From Paralichthys olivaceus (Eukaryota > Chordata > Actinopteri > Pleuronectiformes > Paralichthyidae): DNA of 64,000 nt. The stretch spans positions 7,041,001 to 7,105,000 of the forward strand of contig NC_091093.1 in NCBI RefSeq assembly GCF_024713975.1, read 5' to 3'. The notes below the pieces were generated by a model that had not been told where the DNA came from, did not search any database, and was given only the letters and a program-made list of their open reading frames with translations. A program made the position numbers and the translations under genes. This document shows, one piece after another, positions 11,182 to 24,313 of the stretch. The first letter of the stretch is position 1. The number at the start of each line of letters is the position of its first letter.

Positions 11182-13987
11182 GATTATCGCATCCCTCCCT
11201 GTCAAAAGAGCCCTTGACAGTCGTATTTCAGTGTAGGGGTCAGAGGTTTGGAGAGTGTATAATAGTGGGTGTTGTGTCTTGTCTGGGTCTCTTGAACTAG
11301 CAGCACTCTCTGGTGGTTGCTGGGATATAATCAGTGGGACACTTGAGACCACTAGAGGACACTCTGCTGCAATGTAGACACACTGAGGTCTAATGTGGAT
11401 CCAGCATCAACTGCCTGTTTAAAGAAATCACAGACTGCATATAGTAGAATTATCACAGGTTTAACTTCCAAACACTGTTATTCCTTATGGAAAAACAATC
11501 AAAAGTACGTATTAATTGAAATTACATCAAACTAAGAATACAACTTGTTATTCAGGAAATATGATTACCTTTGTTGCTATTCGTGGTGGTATGACTAATG
11601 GTAAGGGAGCAGAGGTCATAACTTACACTTATTTTTAATTAACCCTCACACAACTTTACTAGTTTCCTCATGTGATCTGTAACGATCGGGGATGATGATG
11701 ATGGGAAGGACAAAGTGTACCGAACTCTTGTCGTCACAGTGTCGTGCACGTAGGCAGAGGGGAGATGGTGGAGATGGGACCCGCCCCTTATTCCAGGAAC
11801 CACGCACATGTCTGTTGTCATTGCTTACGTCTGAGGGACTTTGGGCTTTCAGATTTCTTTAATTTTTTTGGATGACTCACAGTGTGAATGAAATATAATA
11901 AAATTACCCAGTACAGAGATTTAGAAATTAAAGTTGTAAAAAAGTGAAAATGAAATCTAGTCACACTACTTTTGATAATACTACAAAATGTTAATGTACT
12001 CTTAACGCACTGAGGTAAATGTCACTGAAACCTGTAAAACTTATGCCTTATGAGGTGAGGTTTTGTTGTTTGTTAAGGAAATTTGATAGACAATCATCGG
12101 ATTCCTGTATATATCCCTGCACCTTTACACTTGTGTAAAGTAGTTAAACCAGTACTTCAAAGTTATTTATGAATATTTCCACAATAGATCTTGGGATTCT
12201 CTGACTTAAAGACATTGGTTATGTATCCTCCTTCTTCTGGCAAACAAAAGCAGCATTTGCAAACAAATATTTGGAGGTGTTTTTGTAGTGGCAGAGACCT
12301 TGTCTCTTCATTGAGACATATATGGTTGTAACATGCAGATGTCCCACCATCCAGCCCCTGAACTGGGGGCAGAACAGCTGATGGGGAACAGGTGCAAGCA
12401 GGAGGTGGGAGGGAGTGATTGGCAGAGCGGGAAGCTTGCTGAGGGCGATTTGTGGACATGAGATGGCAACGCTCATCTTAATGAGTAGGGAGTAAAACAA
12501 TGAAATACACCCATGCAGGAGCTACACGTTACAGAGAATGCAATGTGGCATTTCAACATTTTCTGTGCACGACAGAAAATTTCAGTCCTCTTCACCCATA
12601 ACCCATCCCCTTGCTATGCATGTGACCACTAGGATGACATATGGTTTAACGGTGCCACCCTGAGAACTGGAAATATTGTGTTTGAACAGAATTAATGTGG
12701 AGCAGAGAATGATGTCACAGCTGTCACCATGACACATCAGTGACTGGATCAAAAAAATTAAGTTAATTTCCCACAGGTCTGTTTACTTTCCTTCAAGCGG
12801 GTTAATTTAAAGTAAATGTTTGCACCCCACAACTGACGAAGACCCGGAGGGCTGAGGGTGATTAAGACACCCATGGGGTTTCCCTACGCAAAGGGCAGGG
12901 GCTTGAAAGAATATTAAGGACGCTCCTGCTGTTTATATTATACAATTTCAATCAACATCTTCCACACTGGGTAATGAGGTATTAGCCTCTTGTTATCTCC
13001 CCCACACAGATAAATACAAGTTAGATGAGAGGTCAGCAGTCATCAGAGTGGAGCAGGAGTGGAATACAGGGAAACGGTCAAAATAAAATTCAGCTTTGTT
13101 CCAACTTGAGTCTAGTTTTTGTTCTTTTGAAGGCCTCATCAAAGTTATCACAGGAAAACAAATGTCTGAAGGAAATTTCATTGCAATCAAGTTATCAAGA
13201 TAAAGATTTACAAAACCAGAAATGCCAAACTGATTATGCTGCCAGAGAAAAAGCCTTTGGATTACCTACATCTGTGGGATTTGTCTGACTGACTGACATC
13301 CCAAGATGCATGCTGCTTGTGTGGATAAAAACACAGATCCTTTTAATGGATGATATAAACTGGGTAGCCTGCTTAATATAGACTATATTAGGTAGGCTAC
13401 TAGTGCCCATCTTTCTACCCATGAATTTGGCAACAAAAGCAGCACTTGCAGCCCAAGTCTATTCTACCATGGAAGCCCCCCCCCCCCCAAAAAAAATGAA
13501 CAAAGTATGCTAACCTGGTAGCTGAAAGATAGAAAGCTCACAGTAAGCGATTGGGAGTGGGATGTTGGGGCTTTGCATTCCAGTCTCTACATCGGGTCCT
13601 GAGGTTCCTCTGTACCATTGGAGAGCTATCAAAAATATCTCGAAAGAGGTCTTCCCACTGATTCTAATTGAAGAGGGGGGACTGGATAAAAGTTGGGCCC
13701 TGATCATCCTGGCTGGGTCACCTGGATGAGGGTGTCTGATGTTTAGACACCTAATGACCCCGGATTCATCACTGACAGTGTGACAGGGTTGCGCCATGAG
13801 GTCTTTTATCGAACCTACAAGTGTTTGAGCTATTATTTTTCAGACAAACACTGAAAATATGACAAATTATTTGTAAGTATTTTTTGTCTTACACACTGGA
13901 GAGGATGGGTTTGTCTTTATTTCTACAGGTGGCCTATTTACCTGTTAGTATACTATTAAATGGTAAATGGACTGTATGCACACTACT

Positions 13988-14750
13988 ATATACACTCACC
14001 GGCCACTTTTTTAGGCACACCTGTTCAATTGCTTGTTAACACAAATAGCTAATCAGCCAATCACATGGCAGCAACTCAATGCATTTAGGCATCTAGACGT
14101 GGTGAAGACGACTTGCTGAAGTTCAAACTGAGCATCAGAATGGGGAAAAAAGGGGATTTAGGTTACTTTGAATGTGGCATGGTTGTTGGTACCAGACAGG
14201 CTGGTCTGAGTATTTCAAAAACTGCTGATCTACTGGGATTTTCATGCACAACTATTTCTAGGGTTTACAGATAGTGGTCCGAAAAAGAGAAAATAACCAG
14301 TGAGCAGCAGTTGTGTGGATGAAAATGCCTTGTTGATGTCAGAGGAGAATGGGCAGAGTGGCTCGAGATGATAGAAAGGCAACAGTAACTCAAATAACCA
14401 CTCGTTACAACCAAGGTATGCAGAATACCACCTCTGAACGCACAACACGTCGAACCTTGAAGCAGATGGGTTACAGCAGCAGAAGACCACACAGGCCTGA
14501 ACCAGATCTCAATCCAATAGAGCACCTTTGGGATGTGGTGGAATGGGAGATTCGCATCATGGATGTGCAGCCGACAAATCTTCAGCAACTGCATGATGCT
14601 TTCATGTCAATATGGATCAAAATCTCTGAGGAATGTTTCCAACACCTTGTTGAATCTATGCTACGAAGAATTAAGGCAGTTCTGAAGGCAAAAGGAGGTC
14701 CAACCCGGTACTAGTAAGGTGTACCTAATAAAGGGGCCGGTGAGAGTATA
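13988..14750 (+). mobile_element. Internally deleted Tc1/mariner-type transposon
   Basis: The left end TATACACTCACCGGCCACTT and the right end GGGGCCGGTGAGAGTATA are inverted repeats. The pairing extends inward to TTAGGCACACCT on the left and AGGTGTACCTAA on the right, with TA at both edges as expected for Tc1/mariner insertion. The element is about 760 bp, roughly half the length of an intact Tc1-like element. It holds a broken transposase described separately. The repeat CACTCACCGGCCACTTTATT is common at the ends of a fish Tc1-like family. Confidence 0.9.
14140..14714 (+). pseudogene. Tc1-like transposase remnant, catalytic core deleted
   Basis: The N-terminal DNA-binding part reads from the ATG at 14140 (MGKKGDLGYFECGMVV..., then QAGLSISKTADLLGFSCTTI) but stops at a TAG at 14272 and then needs a frame change. 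A second frame, 14349-14714, gives MGRVARDDRKATVTQITTRY, then TTRRTLKQMGYSSRRPHR joined directly to PDLNPIEHLWDVVEWEIR and a C-terminal tail. In intact Tc1 transposases these two blocks are separated by the region carrying the first two catalytic Asp residues. That region is missing, and only the last acidic motif (NPIEHLWD) remains. The copy cannot make an active enzyme and would have had to move by borrowing transposase. Confidence 0.88.
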
Positions 14751-14754
14751 TTTT

Positions 14755-14965
14755 TACGTCTGCAAAGGAGATTGAGCTTTCAATGGCATTTGTTTGTTTG
14801 TTTCCATGACATTTGGTGGAAGGGTAAAACTATGGCAAAGCAAGAATCCATTACATTTTGGAATGAATTCAGATGAAAGAGGGGATCCAGAATAATTATT
14901 TCTTTAACATGGCAATCAGGGGTTAGCCTTGATGGAGGTATGTGCTCTCAGAGCACCCTTTAATA
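14755..14965 (-). repeat. Dispersed repeat copy, reverse orientation
   Basis: It ends in GATGGAGGTATGTGCTCTCA, the reverse complement of the AGAGCACATACCTCC left end seen at 3660 and 5830. It begins near TCTGCAAAGGAG followed by a GTTTGTTTGTTT run, the complement of the AAACAGAC part of the other end. It directly abuts the Tc1 relic. Confidence 0.5.
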
Positions 14966-15045
14966 AAATTGTCTGATATGATTTGTTCATACATCCAAAT
15001 TTAGTTTGAAAGTTGTGTTGGAAATCCCCCCCTTTATTTACCTTG

Positions 15046-15048
<3 letters not shown>

Positions 15049-15113
<65 letters not shown>
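15049..15113. repeat. Long TG microsatellite
   Basis: About 32 uninterrupted TG units, with a second short GT tract near 15255-15268. Confidence 0.97.
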
Positions 15114-15114
<1 letters not shown>

Positions 15115-15988
15115 GATGTGGGAGTGGCGATGTGAGTGATAACGAGGGAGGGGTGGGGGGAAAGGTCTGACTCCTTATCTGCTGCTTCGTTAAGATGACA
15201 CGATTACAGTAATTGTTCCGGACCCTAATCAGACGATAGCAGGAGATGGTTTGCGTGTGTGTGTGTGTATTGTTGTCGTTGAAAGATTCCCAACATTATT
15301 TGAGCTGTTCCACAGCCTGCCTTACAATTTGCAAAACACATTTTATTTCATTTGAGCAACCTGATTGGTCACAGCTGTAATCCATGATGTTTGCATGTAA
15401 TATCACACTTAATTGCTGGTGTTTAGTTTAGATCCACTGCTTCGCATTAAAGGCCAATAGTTTATATTTATTTCCTTTTTAAACTGTTTTATATTCTACA
15501 TGTTCTTTCCTTGCTGGAAATCACACTGCGAGTCGTGACTAAGGATCAGGAGGGCTCCACACGTGTTCTCCTGTGTTAATGTGATATATTAAATGTCCAC
15601 ATACGTGGACACTAACCAGCTTTTCTTGTTCCTCTGGTCAGTCTGCAGCAGACACTCCACAGTCTCAACAAGTCACAGGAGCCTGGTGATTGGAGCGCTG
15701 TGTGGTTAAATTCCCAATGGGCCCAGAGAAATCCATGCGGGATGGAGGCATAATTGAGTGATGCATTGCACTGTGCACACACAAACACACTGTTTCAGGG
15801 CTTCTTTTGATAGTGATGTCTGTAACTTTTTTTTACTTTACTTTACTAGTCCCCAGGCTGTAACATCTTCCCATCTGTAGTCACTCAGCCAAGGTTAGAC
15901 ACAGGTTAAAAACAAAGCTGTCAGACACTCAGTTCTTGTGGGAAACTAATTTGTCAATCAGATAGACTTGTTCATCCCGAAACTTTAA

Positions 15989-16262
15989 CATCCATCCATC
16001 CATCCATTATCTATACTGCTTATCCTTTGAGGGTTGTGGGGGGAGTTGGAGCCAATCCCAGCTGAAATTGGATGAGAGGCAGGATCCACTTTGGACAGGT
16101 TACCAGGGTATCACAGGGCACAACATAGAGAAATAAACAACCATTCACGCTCACATTCACACCTACAGTTAATTTAAAATCTCCAAACAACCTAATCCCA
16201 ATCTGCATTTCTTTGGACTGAGGGAGGAAGTTGAAGTACTGTGCTACTGACTGCACCACCAT
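15989..16262 (-). repeat. Fish LINE-tail/SINE-like repeat with ATCC run
   Basis: Begins with (CATC)n, then CATTATCTATACTGCTTATC and CTTTGAGGGTTGTGGGGGGA. CATTCACGCTCACATTCACA, CCTAATCCCAATCTGCAT and TCTTTGGACTGAGGGAGGAA follow. This order is typical of a very abundant teleost repeat whose (GGAT)n run is the 3' tail, so the element lies on the minus strand. It resembles the tail of L2/Maui-type LINEs, and no reverse transcriptase part is present. Confidence 0.75.
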
Positions 16263-16649
16263 GCCAACTCAACTATAACTCATCCTGTAGCATTTTTAAA
16301 TACTTTAGATTTAAATAATTAGAGATCAGTACACTTGATAGGCACAGAGCAATTTTGGCTTCTATACCCAACTTCTGGATATGATCTGCAAACAGTCAAC
16401 CTGCAGGACATAGTCACGACCTGAGTGACGTGATGTCATCCTATCTATTACAATAGGCAAAGCAAACTTCCCTCGTCGGCCGGACCTGAACCAAAAAGCC
16501 AACCAAACCCTAATGGGATCTCAAATGGTTGCTTAATACAATTGTCTTTATTGCCTATTGCCTGTGTGGAGGGTATTGTGAGGGTTAGGGCTGCAGTTAG
16601 TGTTGGGTGTGTGCACGGGGAGAGCAGGTGGGGGTTGGAGGTATGAGTT

Positions 16650-16810
16650 AGCAGAGCCGTGGTCAGGAGACAGTGGAGATTGCTCTTTATGGCCTCAGTG
16701 GCGGAGGTCTATGCCAAAATATGGCCGTCCATTACAGCGGGCTCTATTAGGTTAATGACTTTAGCAGCTTTATAGCCATGAGCTCATTACTTAGACAGGC
16801 CAATCTAATC
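16650..16810. promoter_or_regulatory. Possible conserved non-coding element
   Basis: A non-repetitive block of balanced composition with TAAT/ATTA-core words (ATTAGGTTAATGACTT, CTCATTACTTAGACAGG, CAATCTAATCAGC) in otherwise AT-rich spacer. This look is common for developmental enhancers. Conservation cannot be tested here, so it is only a candidate. Confidence 0.2.
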
Positions 16811-17754
16811 AGCATCCGCACAGGAGCCTACCGACTGGTCTGTGGGTAAAAAAACTGACCCAAGGGCTTTCCCTGTGCAGCCTGGGAGATACTCTTGGTA
16901 TTTTCTATCCTCATTTGTCTTGTGGAACCAGAAACATCTTACTAAGAGCAGCACACCATTATACATTAACATACATGCAGTATACATTTACTCTTGAGCA
17001 CATTGTGTTCATGAGCTTTACTGATGGATGATATCACATGACCGCAAGACTCTATGATGGACATATACTGTCAAAATCTTACAGGTCGGGGAAGTGTGAA
17101 TATACAGTATGCATGCTCATGTTCTGTAGATGGCGTCCAACAGACAAGCAGTGATGAATAACAGCAGCAGCAGCATCATTGACTGCTCCTGCATTAACTC
17201 ATCAGCCTGGTGCTTCCTGGAGGAGTTTTTTTGGTTCATCACACACATCACACATTGACAGGGTTATTTTTAAACCCAGGGTTCGACGGTACACAGCAGT
17301 CGACAATTTAGATAAGTGGAAGTAATACGCTCCTTTTGAACTCTTAGTGCCACTCCTTGTTACAGTCATGTTGAGTTACTATTACAAAGAAACTTAACAT
17401 CAGTTAGTGACCTTCAGTGATTTTACTTCTACCTTCGCTGCAGGGATGTACAAGTGGACTCTTGGGTGTGATTAGGACTTTATTACATCTCTGAAGGGCA
17501 TGGTAACTACACAGGAGCATTAAGGGCAGGCATAAGAAACTATAAGAGAAGAAGTAGATTTCTGTTTCCATTTTGCATTTTTTTTAAATAAAGTCAAAAT
17601 GTTGAGAATAAAAACAAACTAAATTAAAGGAGAATATTTTGAATTATACATGTCAGAAATACTGAGAATAAATATTGAGACTAAAGTAGAAATTCTAAGA
17701 TTCAAGTGCATTACAAATGAACCGAACATAGGATCACTTTGATCCATGAGACTA

Positions 17755-17870
17755 ATTCTTTTGGTCTGGCTAAATTGTTGTCCATTGGTCTGGACCTTGT
17801 TCTGCGGCACCTTTCACACCTCTTTCTTTGGTCCAGACTAAACTGAAACTGGTGCGGACCAAACAATGTA
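17755..17870. repeat. Possible degenerate inverted-repeat element
   Basis: TTTGGTCCAGACT at about 17827 and GGTGCGGACCAAAC at about 17852 face each other. A third related word, TTGGTCTGGACC, lies at about 17784, next to CACCTTTCACACCTC. The GGTCCGGACC-type motif beside TTCACACCT is reminiscent of fish MITE ends, but the copy is too decayed to define. Confidence 0.3.
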
Positions 17871-18217
17871 GTTTGTTGATTTTACTTCACTCTTCTTTTC
17901 ACACTCTCCTGTTTCTCTGTGCTCAATATCTGATGGTTACAGCATTGTCAATAAATATGTAGCAACAACTCTGCAGTTCCACGAAATGTGAAGCTTTGAC
18001 GTAGATAATTACAACTAGAAACTGAAATGATCATTATTATTGAATTTTCCCAAGACCTTGTTTCAGCCCTTTAATTCATCTCACTTCTGTGTTTGAGTAT
18101 GTTTTCATATTCAACATTAAGCGCTCATGCTGCTCACAGAATTCAGGCTGCTGCTGGCTGTGTGTGCTTCCATCGCAGTGCGTGTACGAGCCGTGCAAGA
18201 CTGTGAGTCAGTAAGAG

Positions 18218-18270
18218 GTGTGTGTGTGTGTGTGTGTGTGTGTGAGTGTGAGAGAGAGAGAGAGAGAGAG
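18218..18270. repeat. Compound GT/GA microsatellite
   Basis: About 13 GT units followed by GTGAGTGTGA and about 10 GA units. Confidence 0.95.
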
Positions 18271-19192
18271 TCAGGGTAAGCGTCCGGGGAACACTGGTAG
18301 ATAACAGAGTGTCTCTGTTCTCTGCTCTGCTGAACACCAATCACTTTCTCTTTCAGATAAAGTGCAGAGCAATGAAAATAGACGAGTGAGTGTGTTTTTC
18401 TGTATATGCAGGGATGTCAATGAACTGTTTTAAAAGTCTGGTATTAAACATTTTTGCAGTTTTGTTGATCCAGCTGTCCTTGAGTCACTTTTCTCATCAT
18501 GGTTTTGAATGACCCTGTAGCAGATAAAAACCCACAAACCATTGGTTTGGGCATTTCTCAGTCCCTAATGCTTTGGCCTTCTGCCCATGCCACGATTTCT
18601 TAGTTAATGGTGCTGACCTCTATTAGTGCCCCTTTCCGTCACAGACTCATCTCGCCCATCCTCCTCCAGATATCCGTCTCCTTCAGTTCAGCTCCTGGCT
18701 CCGCCTGTTCTTTAAATGAACCATTTGCTTTCAACTATCCTCTTCACCTCGCAATCTGGGAAGGATGACACTAACCCTCCTGTTTGCAACATCAGGAATG
18801 GATCAGGACAGTATGACACTCGAGGGGGATTAAACCACAATATGGACAAGGAACGGCGATGTAAACGGTGATTTGTCTCACACAAGAGCATCAACGGAAA
18901 ACATGAATGCAACAGCCTCAACATAACTTCAAAAGTCACATTATTGAAAGAAAACCTCAATGGAAGTGAGTGACAACAGATGTTGACAATGAAATGAGGA
19001 GAGTAACTTATGCAACTGTGGTCAAGCAAGCCATCATTTGTAAAAAAAAAAAAACCCAGACAAGTCAGTCACTGCTAAATGTTTGTCTATTTAAAATATT
19101 TAGCCCTGAAGTGTTTACTTGTTTCCTGATGGTTTGGACGTGAACTGAAAGGAAGATTCAGGCTCATGAGGAAGAAAAATGAAAAAAAAGAA

Positions 19193-19193
<1 letters not shown>

Positions 19194-19231
<38 letters not shown>
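19194..19231. repeat. TG microsatellite
   Basis: About 19 uninterrupted TG units. Confidence 0.95.
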
Positions 19232-19235
<4 letters not shown>

Positions 19236-19984
19236 GCAACAAATAATAAAACAGTTTCAGAACAACTCTTGATGGAAAAACTGTTGCATGATTCAATGCA
19301 CAAATTAACATTTTAATGAGAGAGAGAGAGACATATTTTTGAAGCTTACACCCTAATAGTATGTTTCATGGTTCTGTGGCAACTTTCCTTCATCATTTCT
19401 CAAAGTCCTAGTCCACAGCTTTGTCTGTTCCTTCACTCTCCCTCTGCCTCCATGTAGTCGATCTCATAACTTGTGAACCAACAAGTTATGAAAGTTTCTC
19501 CACTAACACTCTAACATTTCAATTTGTAAAGATAACAGTATGTTTGTTTGCAAGATTTGTACTATCTGTATGTCTGCATTTGCGTCCTGCATGCTCTACA
19601 ATAGAAATTTACATTCCATATCTTTTCGTATCTTTCTTTGATTTTGCAGTGGCTACACATTTTTAAACCAACTTTTTTTTTCTCATCATGCTTTTACCCA
19701 GTTGTTTCCAAATTCACCTGGTGATCTCTGTTTGAGTTGCCTCCCCCATGTTACATATCAGCCTGAACCTCCACCTCAGCCTATTAATAGAGACCCTCAG
19801 CTCTATGATTGATCTATATCCATCCAGGTAAGGAGGACTGGGCGGGGGAGGGAATACACCAGTTCATCTGACGTAGAAATCCCAGATGTGTCCGTGTGGT
19901 CATATATCATGGAGTGGGAAATTCCTCTCTCTGTCTGAGCACCCTCCTCCTCTTACTCATCTGTTTTCCTCCATCACTGTTCTA

Positions 19985-20290
19985 TTGAACAACACATGGC
20001 TAGATTATTGACGCTATCCCCAATGAGCGGCTGATGACTCTCTGCTATGAGTTATGGGTATTGCATTGAATTTACAGTGCCATCGCAGCTCTCTGTCGTC
20101 ATTAAACTCGATGGATGCAACGGGCCGTCACAAGACAGTGATGGAGAAATATATTTATTCAATCCTTTGCTCATGAGCTTTGGCTGATGTGGCCATCACG
20201 CTGTGGCTTTTAGTGGCTGATAAATCAGCCGTCGTGGTGGAGGTGGGCTTTCATGCTTAATTGGCTTCAGCCCTGACATCTTCTACTGAA
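19985..20290. promoter_or_regulatory. Possible conserved non-coding element with GATA palindrome
   Basis: A non-repetitive, non-coding block of about 300 bp. It contains the near-perfect palindrome GGCTGATAAATCAGCC (20215-20230), which carries a GATA core, plus ATTAAACTCGATGGATGCAA, TTCATGCTTAATTGG and similar words. Listed only as a candidate enhancer; no conservation data are available. Confidence 0.22.
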
Positions 20291-23200
20291 GGAAGCAGGG
20301 ACAAGAGCAGCAAACACTCGCTGTGATCCCCACTGTCGTCATGACTGAAGTATCAGTCAGGGCCATGATAATGAGGCGCGACGCTTCCTCTTCTGTGATG
20401 CCTGCTCTGATGTCACTGACTGATAAAATAGCCCGATCAGAATCAACCCAATGTGTGGTGACAGCAAAGTAGATCAATAGGAGAGGAGAAAATGGGAAAA
20501 AGAACATGATATAAAATAAACTCCTATGAAATCATTCAAATGAGCACCACTGCTAAAATAATTCATTTCTACAAATTGTTATTTTATTTAGTGGCAAACT
20601 AAAAGCATCAAAGGTTTGCTAAATCCCATTTTCAAATTGTCAATTGTCCAATAATAGCTCAGCAACTGTAACTAGGCATGGCAGGCATGTTAAGCTTTAG
20701 AATTCCTCACCTGTCAAAGCACTTACCATGGAGAAGTACATTTAAAAACCCTTATTTGTGTCAGGTTCAGTCATCAGTATTTCCCCATTAAGAAAGCCAG
20801 AAGCTACTACAGTTCACATAAATGTTAACAGCATGGTCCTGGTCCATGTTGAATTGGGCCAAAAAGACATAGCATTATATTTTCATGGGTTAGGGCTCAC
20901 CATGAACACCATTTCTCTTGTGATATATTAAATATGAAATATTGTGTCAGTAGGAAATAACAGTCAGACTTTAGCTCTATGCGACAAGGCAAGAGCAGTG
21001 TGGTTACAAGGTTCACCAACAGCCATAGCTGTTATTTGGGCTGACAAACAACAGGTGCACAAGAAAAAGAATCCACAGTTGTGTTGTTGCACATATAGAA
21101 AGTTATGCTGGAAATGTTTCATATTAACTGATCGTATTACCAAACGTTAGACTGACTTTATGATAGATTTCATCGTGTGGATATCTAATCAAGTAGTATT
21201 AAACATTAACATGGCATTAAGCAATAAAGTTGAATAAATAAACAAGTTATTTCATGTACTTTGAGTACTTACTTTCCAGTAGGTATTGTGGCTACAGCAC
21301 AAACAGCTGTTGTGATGTTTTTTTGCTGACCAAAGGATTAGGACTGCAATCGGCCACTTTTAAGGTGGAACATTTCTTCTGCGTTACTAATGCATGAGTT
21401 CATATTGTACATTTTCATTGGTTTTCTTGCATGACAAATCCTTTAGTGATGATTGCTATCATTATCCACCATCATACACTGAAATCTGAAAGGCATACAA
21501 TTAAAAAAAAAAAACTACTTATATACGAATCAGAAATTGCACTTAAATTATGATGTATTTCCCATCAGGGCTTTCGTGCTTGTAGGTTTAGATAAATTAT
21601 GTATTTTAATTTATTTTAAAGAATTTTAAATGCAGCAGTCTCACTAAAGATTAAAAAGTGGATTTACTGTAGCTGGGAATTTTGTTTTGATAAATGACCG
21701 TATACTATAAATAATGTACAGAGAAGCTGTCGTGTTTTAGCAGACAAACACTTACACATCATTACATCAGAAGGATTGACCATTAACCTTAAAGGACAGC
21801 ACCTTAATTAGATGGTAAAGAATGGCAGCTGTCTGCAGTGGAGCGGAAGGGGGAAGTCACAGTAACCTTTTTGTCATCTCGTGGGCAGGAAAATGACAAG
21901 GTCTGACGCCTCCTGAAAGAATCGCATCGGTGACATTTGGTCCATAGATGTTTTCACACACGGTGTGGGGGTGTTGCAACCATTAGGCTTGAAAAAAAAT
22001 AGTTCAACGTTGTTGAGGACAGAATTCTTTCTGGAGCACTTGGTTCAGGACATTGTGCCATGTCAAGTCTGGATGAGTAATGCATTCATGTTGTCCCAGT
22101 TATAGAAGGGAATAACTTAGATTTACTCTTGGTATTCTCTTGAAATCTGCCCCTAAACTACCTTCACTTTATGTTAATGGTCCACCTCTTCCACAAAAAC
22201 AATTCTACCTCCTTTAAGATGACATGGAATCTAACAAAAAGAACCCCCCAACCCTCCGTCAACATCTTTGTTTTCCTGCAAACCTACTATTTAGGCTTGG
22301 GTGTAAAAGTCAATGAATTCTTTTAACCAGGTCTCGATTGGATCAGGCCTCCCAGCGTCTGGCAGGGAGAAGATAAGACCTGTTATCTCTTTCCAACAAA
22401 TCTGCAACCTCCCTCTGTCCTCCCCATGACTGGACCACAGGAAAGGGAAGAGGAGAAGAAAAGAAAGATTAAAGAGAGATTTGTATGTATTCAAAATGCC
22501 AAAATATGATGTAGAAATCTAAAGCAAAATACCAAAAAATAGTGTCTTCAAACAATATAAATAACTAAATAAGGTGAAAATGGTGCAGCAGCAAGCAGAA
22601 CATAGATCTTGAAGTAGTATATTGAAGTAATACTTACTAATTTTAATATTCCATCACAGAAACCTTTGTAACCAGCAGTAAGCAGAGGATCAGCAAGCAG
22701 ATTTGTTGCTGATTTTGAACATTATAGGCAGAACGTCAAAGAGACTCACCTGTCGACTAAAAAACTCTGTTGACAGGGATGCTACCAAACATCTTCATTG
22801 ATAAAATGTACCAAACAGGAGTCATTGCAATGTTCACTTGCTGGTTGTTGAATTTTTGTGGGTCTATTCTCAAGGTTCTAATAATTTTCAATAAAAAACA
22901 CAATTCTTGGCAAGGCCACAAATGTCACTTTGAACTCCCTGACCAAAGCCACAGATCAGCACAAAGTTATCTTTCAAGGTCGCCAGGCTCTGTGTGTGAA
23001 CTCTTCAATGTTGCCCACTAGAGAGCTAAATATCTAGACACATCAGCAACAACTTCATCAATCAGAGCAGATTAACACTCTGTCCTGCGTCCCTCCTGGT
23101 GAAAGATTGTGTGGTCTGTGATCACCTGTCACTAGTCATGTACGTAGTATGAACTCAAAATGACTGCAATACTCCTGATCAAAAGACAGCATGCTGTGTA

Positions 23201-24313
23201 GTCTGAACTTGGCATTTCCCCAGGTCGGCTTTAGATGGAGCATGATGATTTCACGACAATGAAACAAATGATAAAGGGAAATAAAAAGGAAAAAAAAACA
23301 GACATTTTCTCATATGATGATTAAACAAAGTAAAGAAGTTAGGCTGCTATTGATATATGTTATTTTACCATTCTGACATTTAGATATATCCTATATCTAG
23401 GACTCAAGTGGACAGTTTGATAAATTGGTACCAGTCAGTATGAGTTTAAAGTTTAAGTAAATAAGGGGGACAATATATGCAACACACCCTGCACAGTCAC
23501 AGTTGTGCTTTAAAGGATATTGCTTTTGTCTTGTGGTTGTTTTGAATCAGACTAAATTTAGCATCTGTTGTGGTTCTGTCTAATTTACTGTTTAGCTATC
23601 AGCCATTTCCCACAGGAAAAGTCCTAACGAGTATTTAATTAATGACATTGATTCATTTGGTGGAGGAGAATCTGTTTCATGGATCAGACGCTGAGATCAG
23701 ATGCACTGATGTGTCTCATTGTTTCTCAGTCTTAGATCCAGTCACTCACAATGAATTAAAAAAAAACTGTTTCTTTGCATGTCTATCGTGACTGTTGAAA
23801 GCATGTTTCTCTGTGGTGTTGTCTGGCTTAGGTAGCAGTTTAACTAGATGCGGTAGCCTCCTCAGTACAAGCTCATTTCTTTGTAGCATTGTAGACCATC
23901 ATTATTGTGGGAGTGTGTGATGCTGCCGTGATTCACTTCTTCCATTTAGTTTGGTCTCGGAAGATGGAGGAGAGAGGAACTAAGAACTGAAGGAGATATG
24001 CATCAGATGACTCGTCTCTGCTCTTATTGTTTTCTCTGTGTTGATTTAATTAGTGCGTGAGTCCTGTGATCTGAGCTAATTTGGGCTGAGTTGAATTATT
24101 AAATTCTCTCTAACCCATTTCTGACAGCCAAGCTACCACCACTGTCCGTCAGTGTTTGTCACAACACAGTTCTTCATCTTTTCAAGACCTGCTGGGGACA
24201 TTTGATCAATAATTTCATTGTGCAGGTACATTCAGCCACAGGGGACAAAAGAACACACATTCTTTACCTCTTAGTCAAGTAAAAGTATACAAGTACTGGC
24301 TCTGAAATGTACT

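Larger units (their letters stand above)
8587..13985. other. Gene-poor spacer right of kif13b
   Basis: About 5.4 kb with no recognisable exon. Contents: GTTAGC-rich sequence at about 8910-8937; a stretch at 9360-9610 that resembles a retroelement 3' end (ends in AATAAAGTTGACTTTGGCTT); a CA microsatellite at 11147-11181; and short homopolymer runs (G at about 10387, C then A at about 13477-13495). Open frames up to 123 codons here (for example 9372-9734 plus and 9888-10259 minus) have low-complexity or featureless translations and no splice context. Confidence 0.5.
16263..24313. other. Gene-poor spacer
   Basis: About 8 kb without a recognisable exon. It contains a CAGCAG tract (about 17163-17174), a possible inverted-repeat fragment (17750-17870), GT/GA tracts (18218-18270), a TG tract (19194-19231) and a GA tract (19320-19331). 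The stretches 16650-16810 and 19985-20290 are less AT-rich and lack simple repeats, and are listed separately as possible regulatory DNA. Confidence 0.5.

Noticed and set aside
18117..18344. Minus-strand frames encoding His-Thr and Ser-Leu runs
   Set aside because: Translations of the GT/GA microsatellite.
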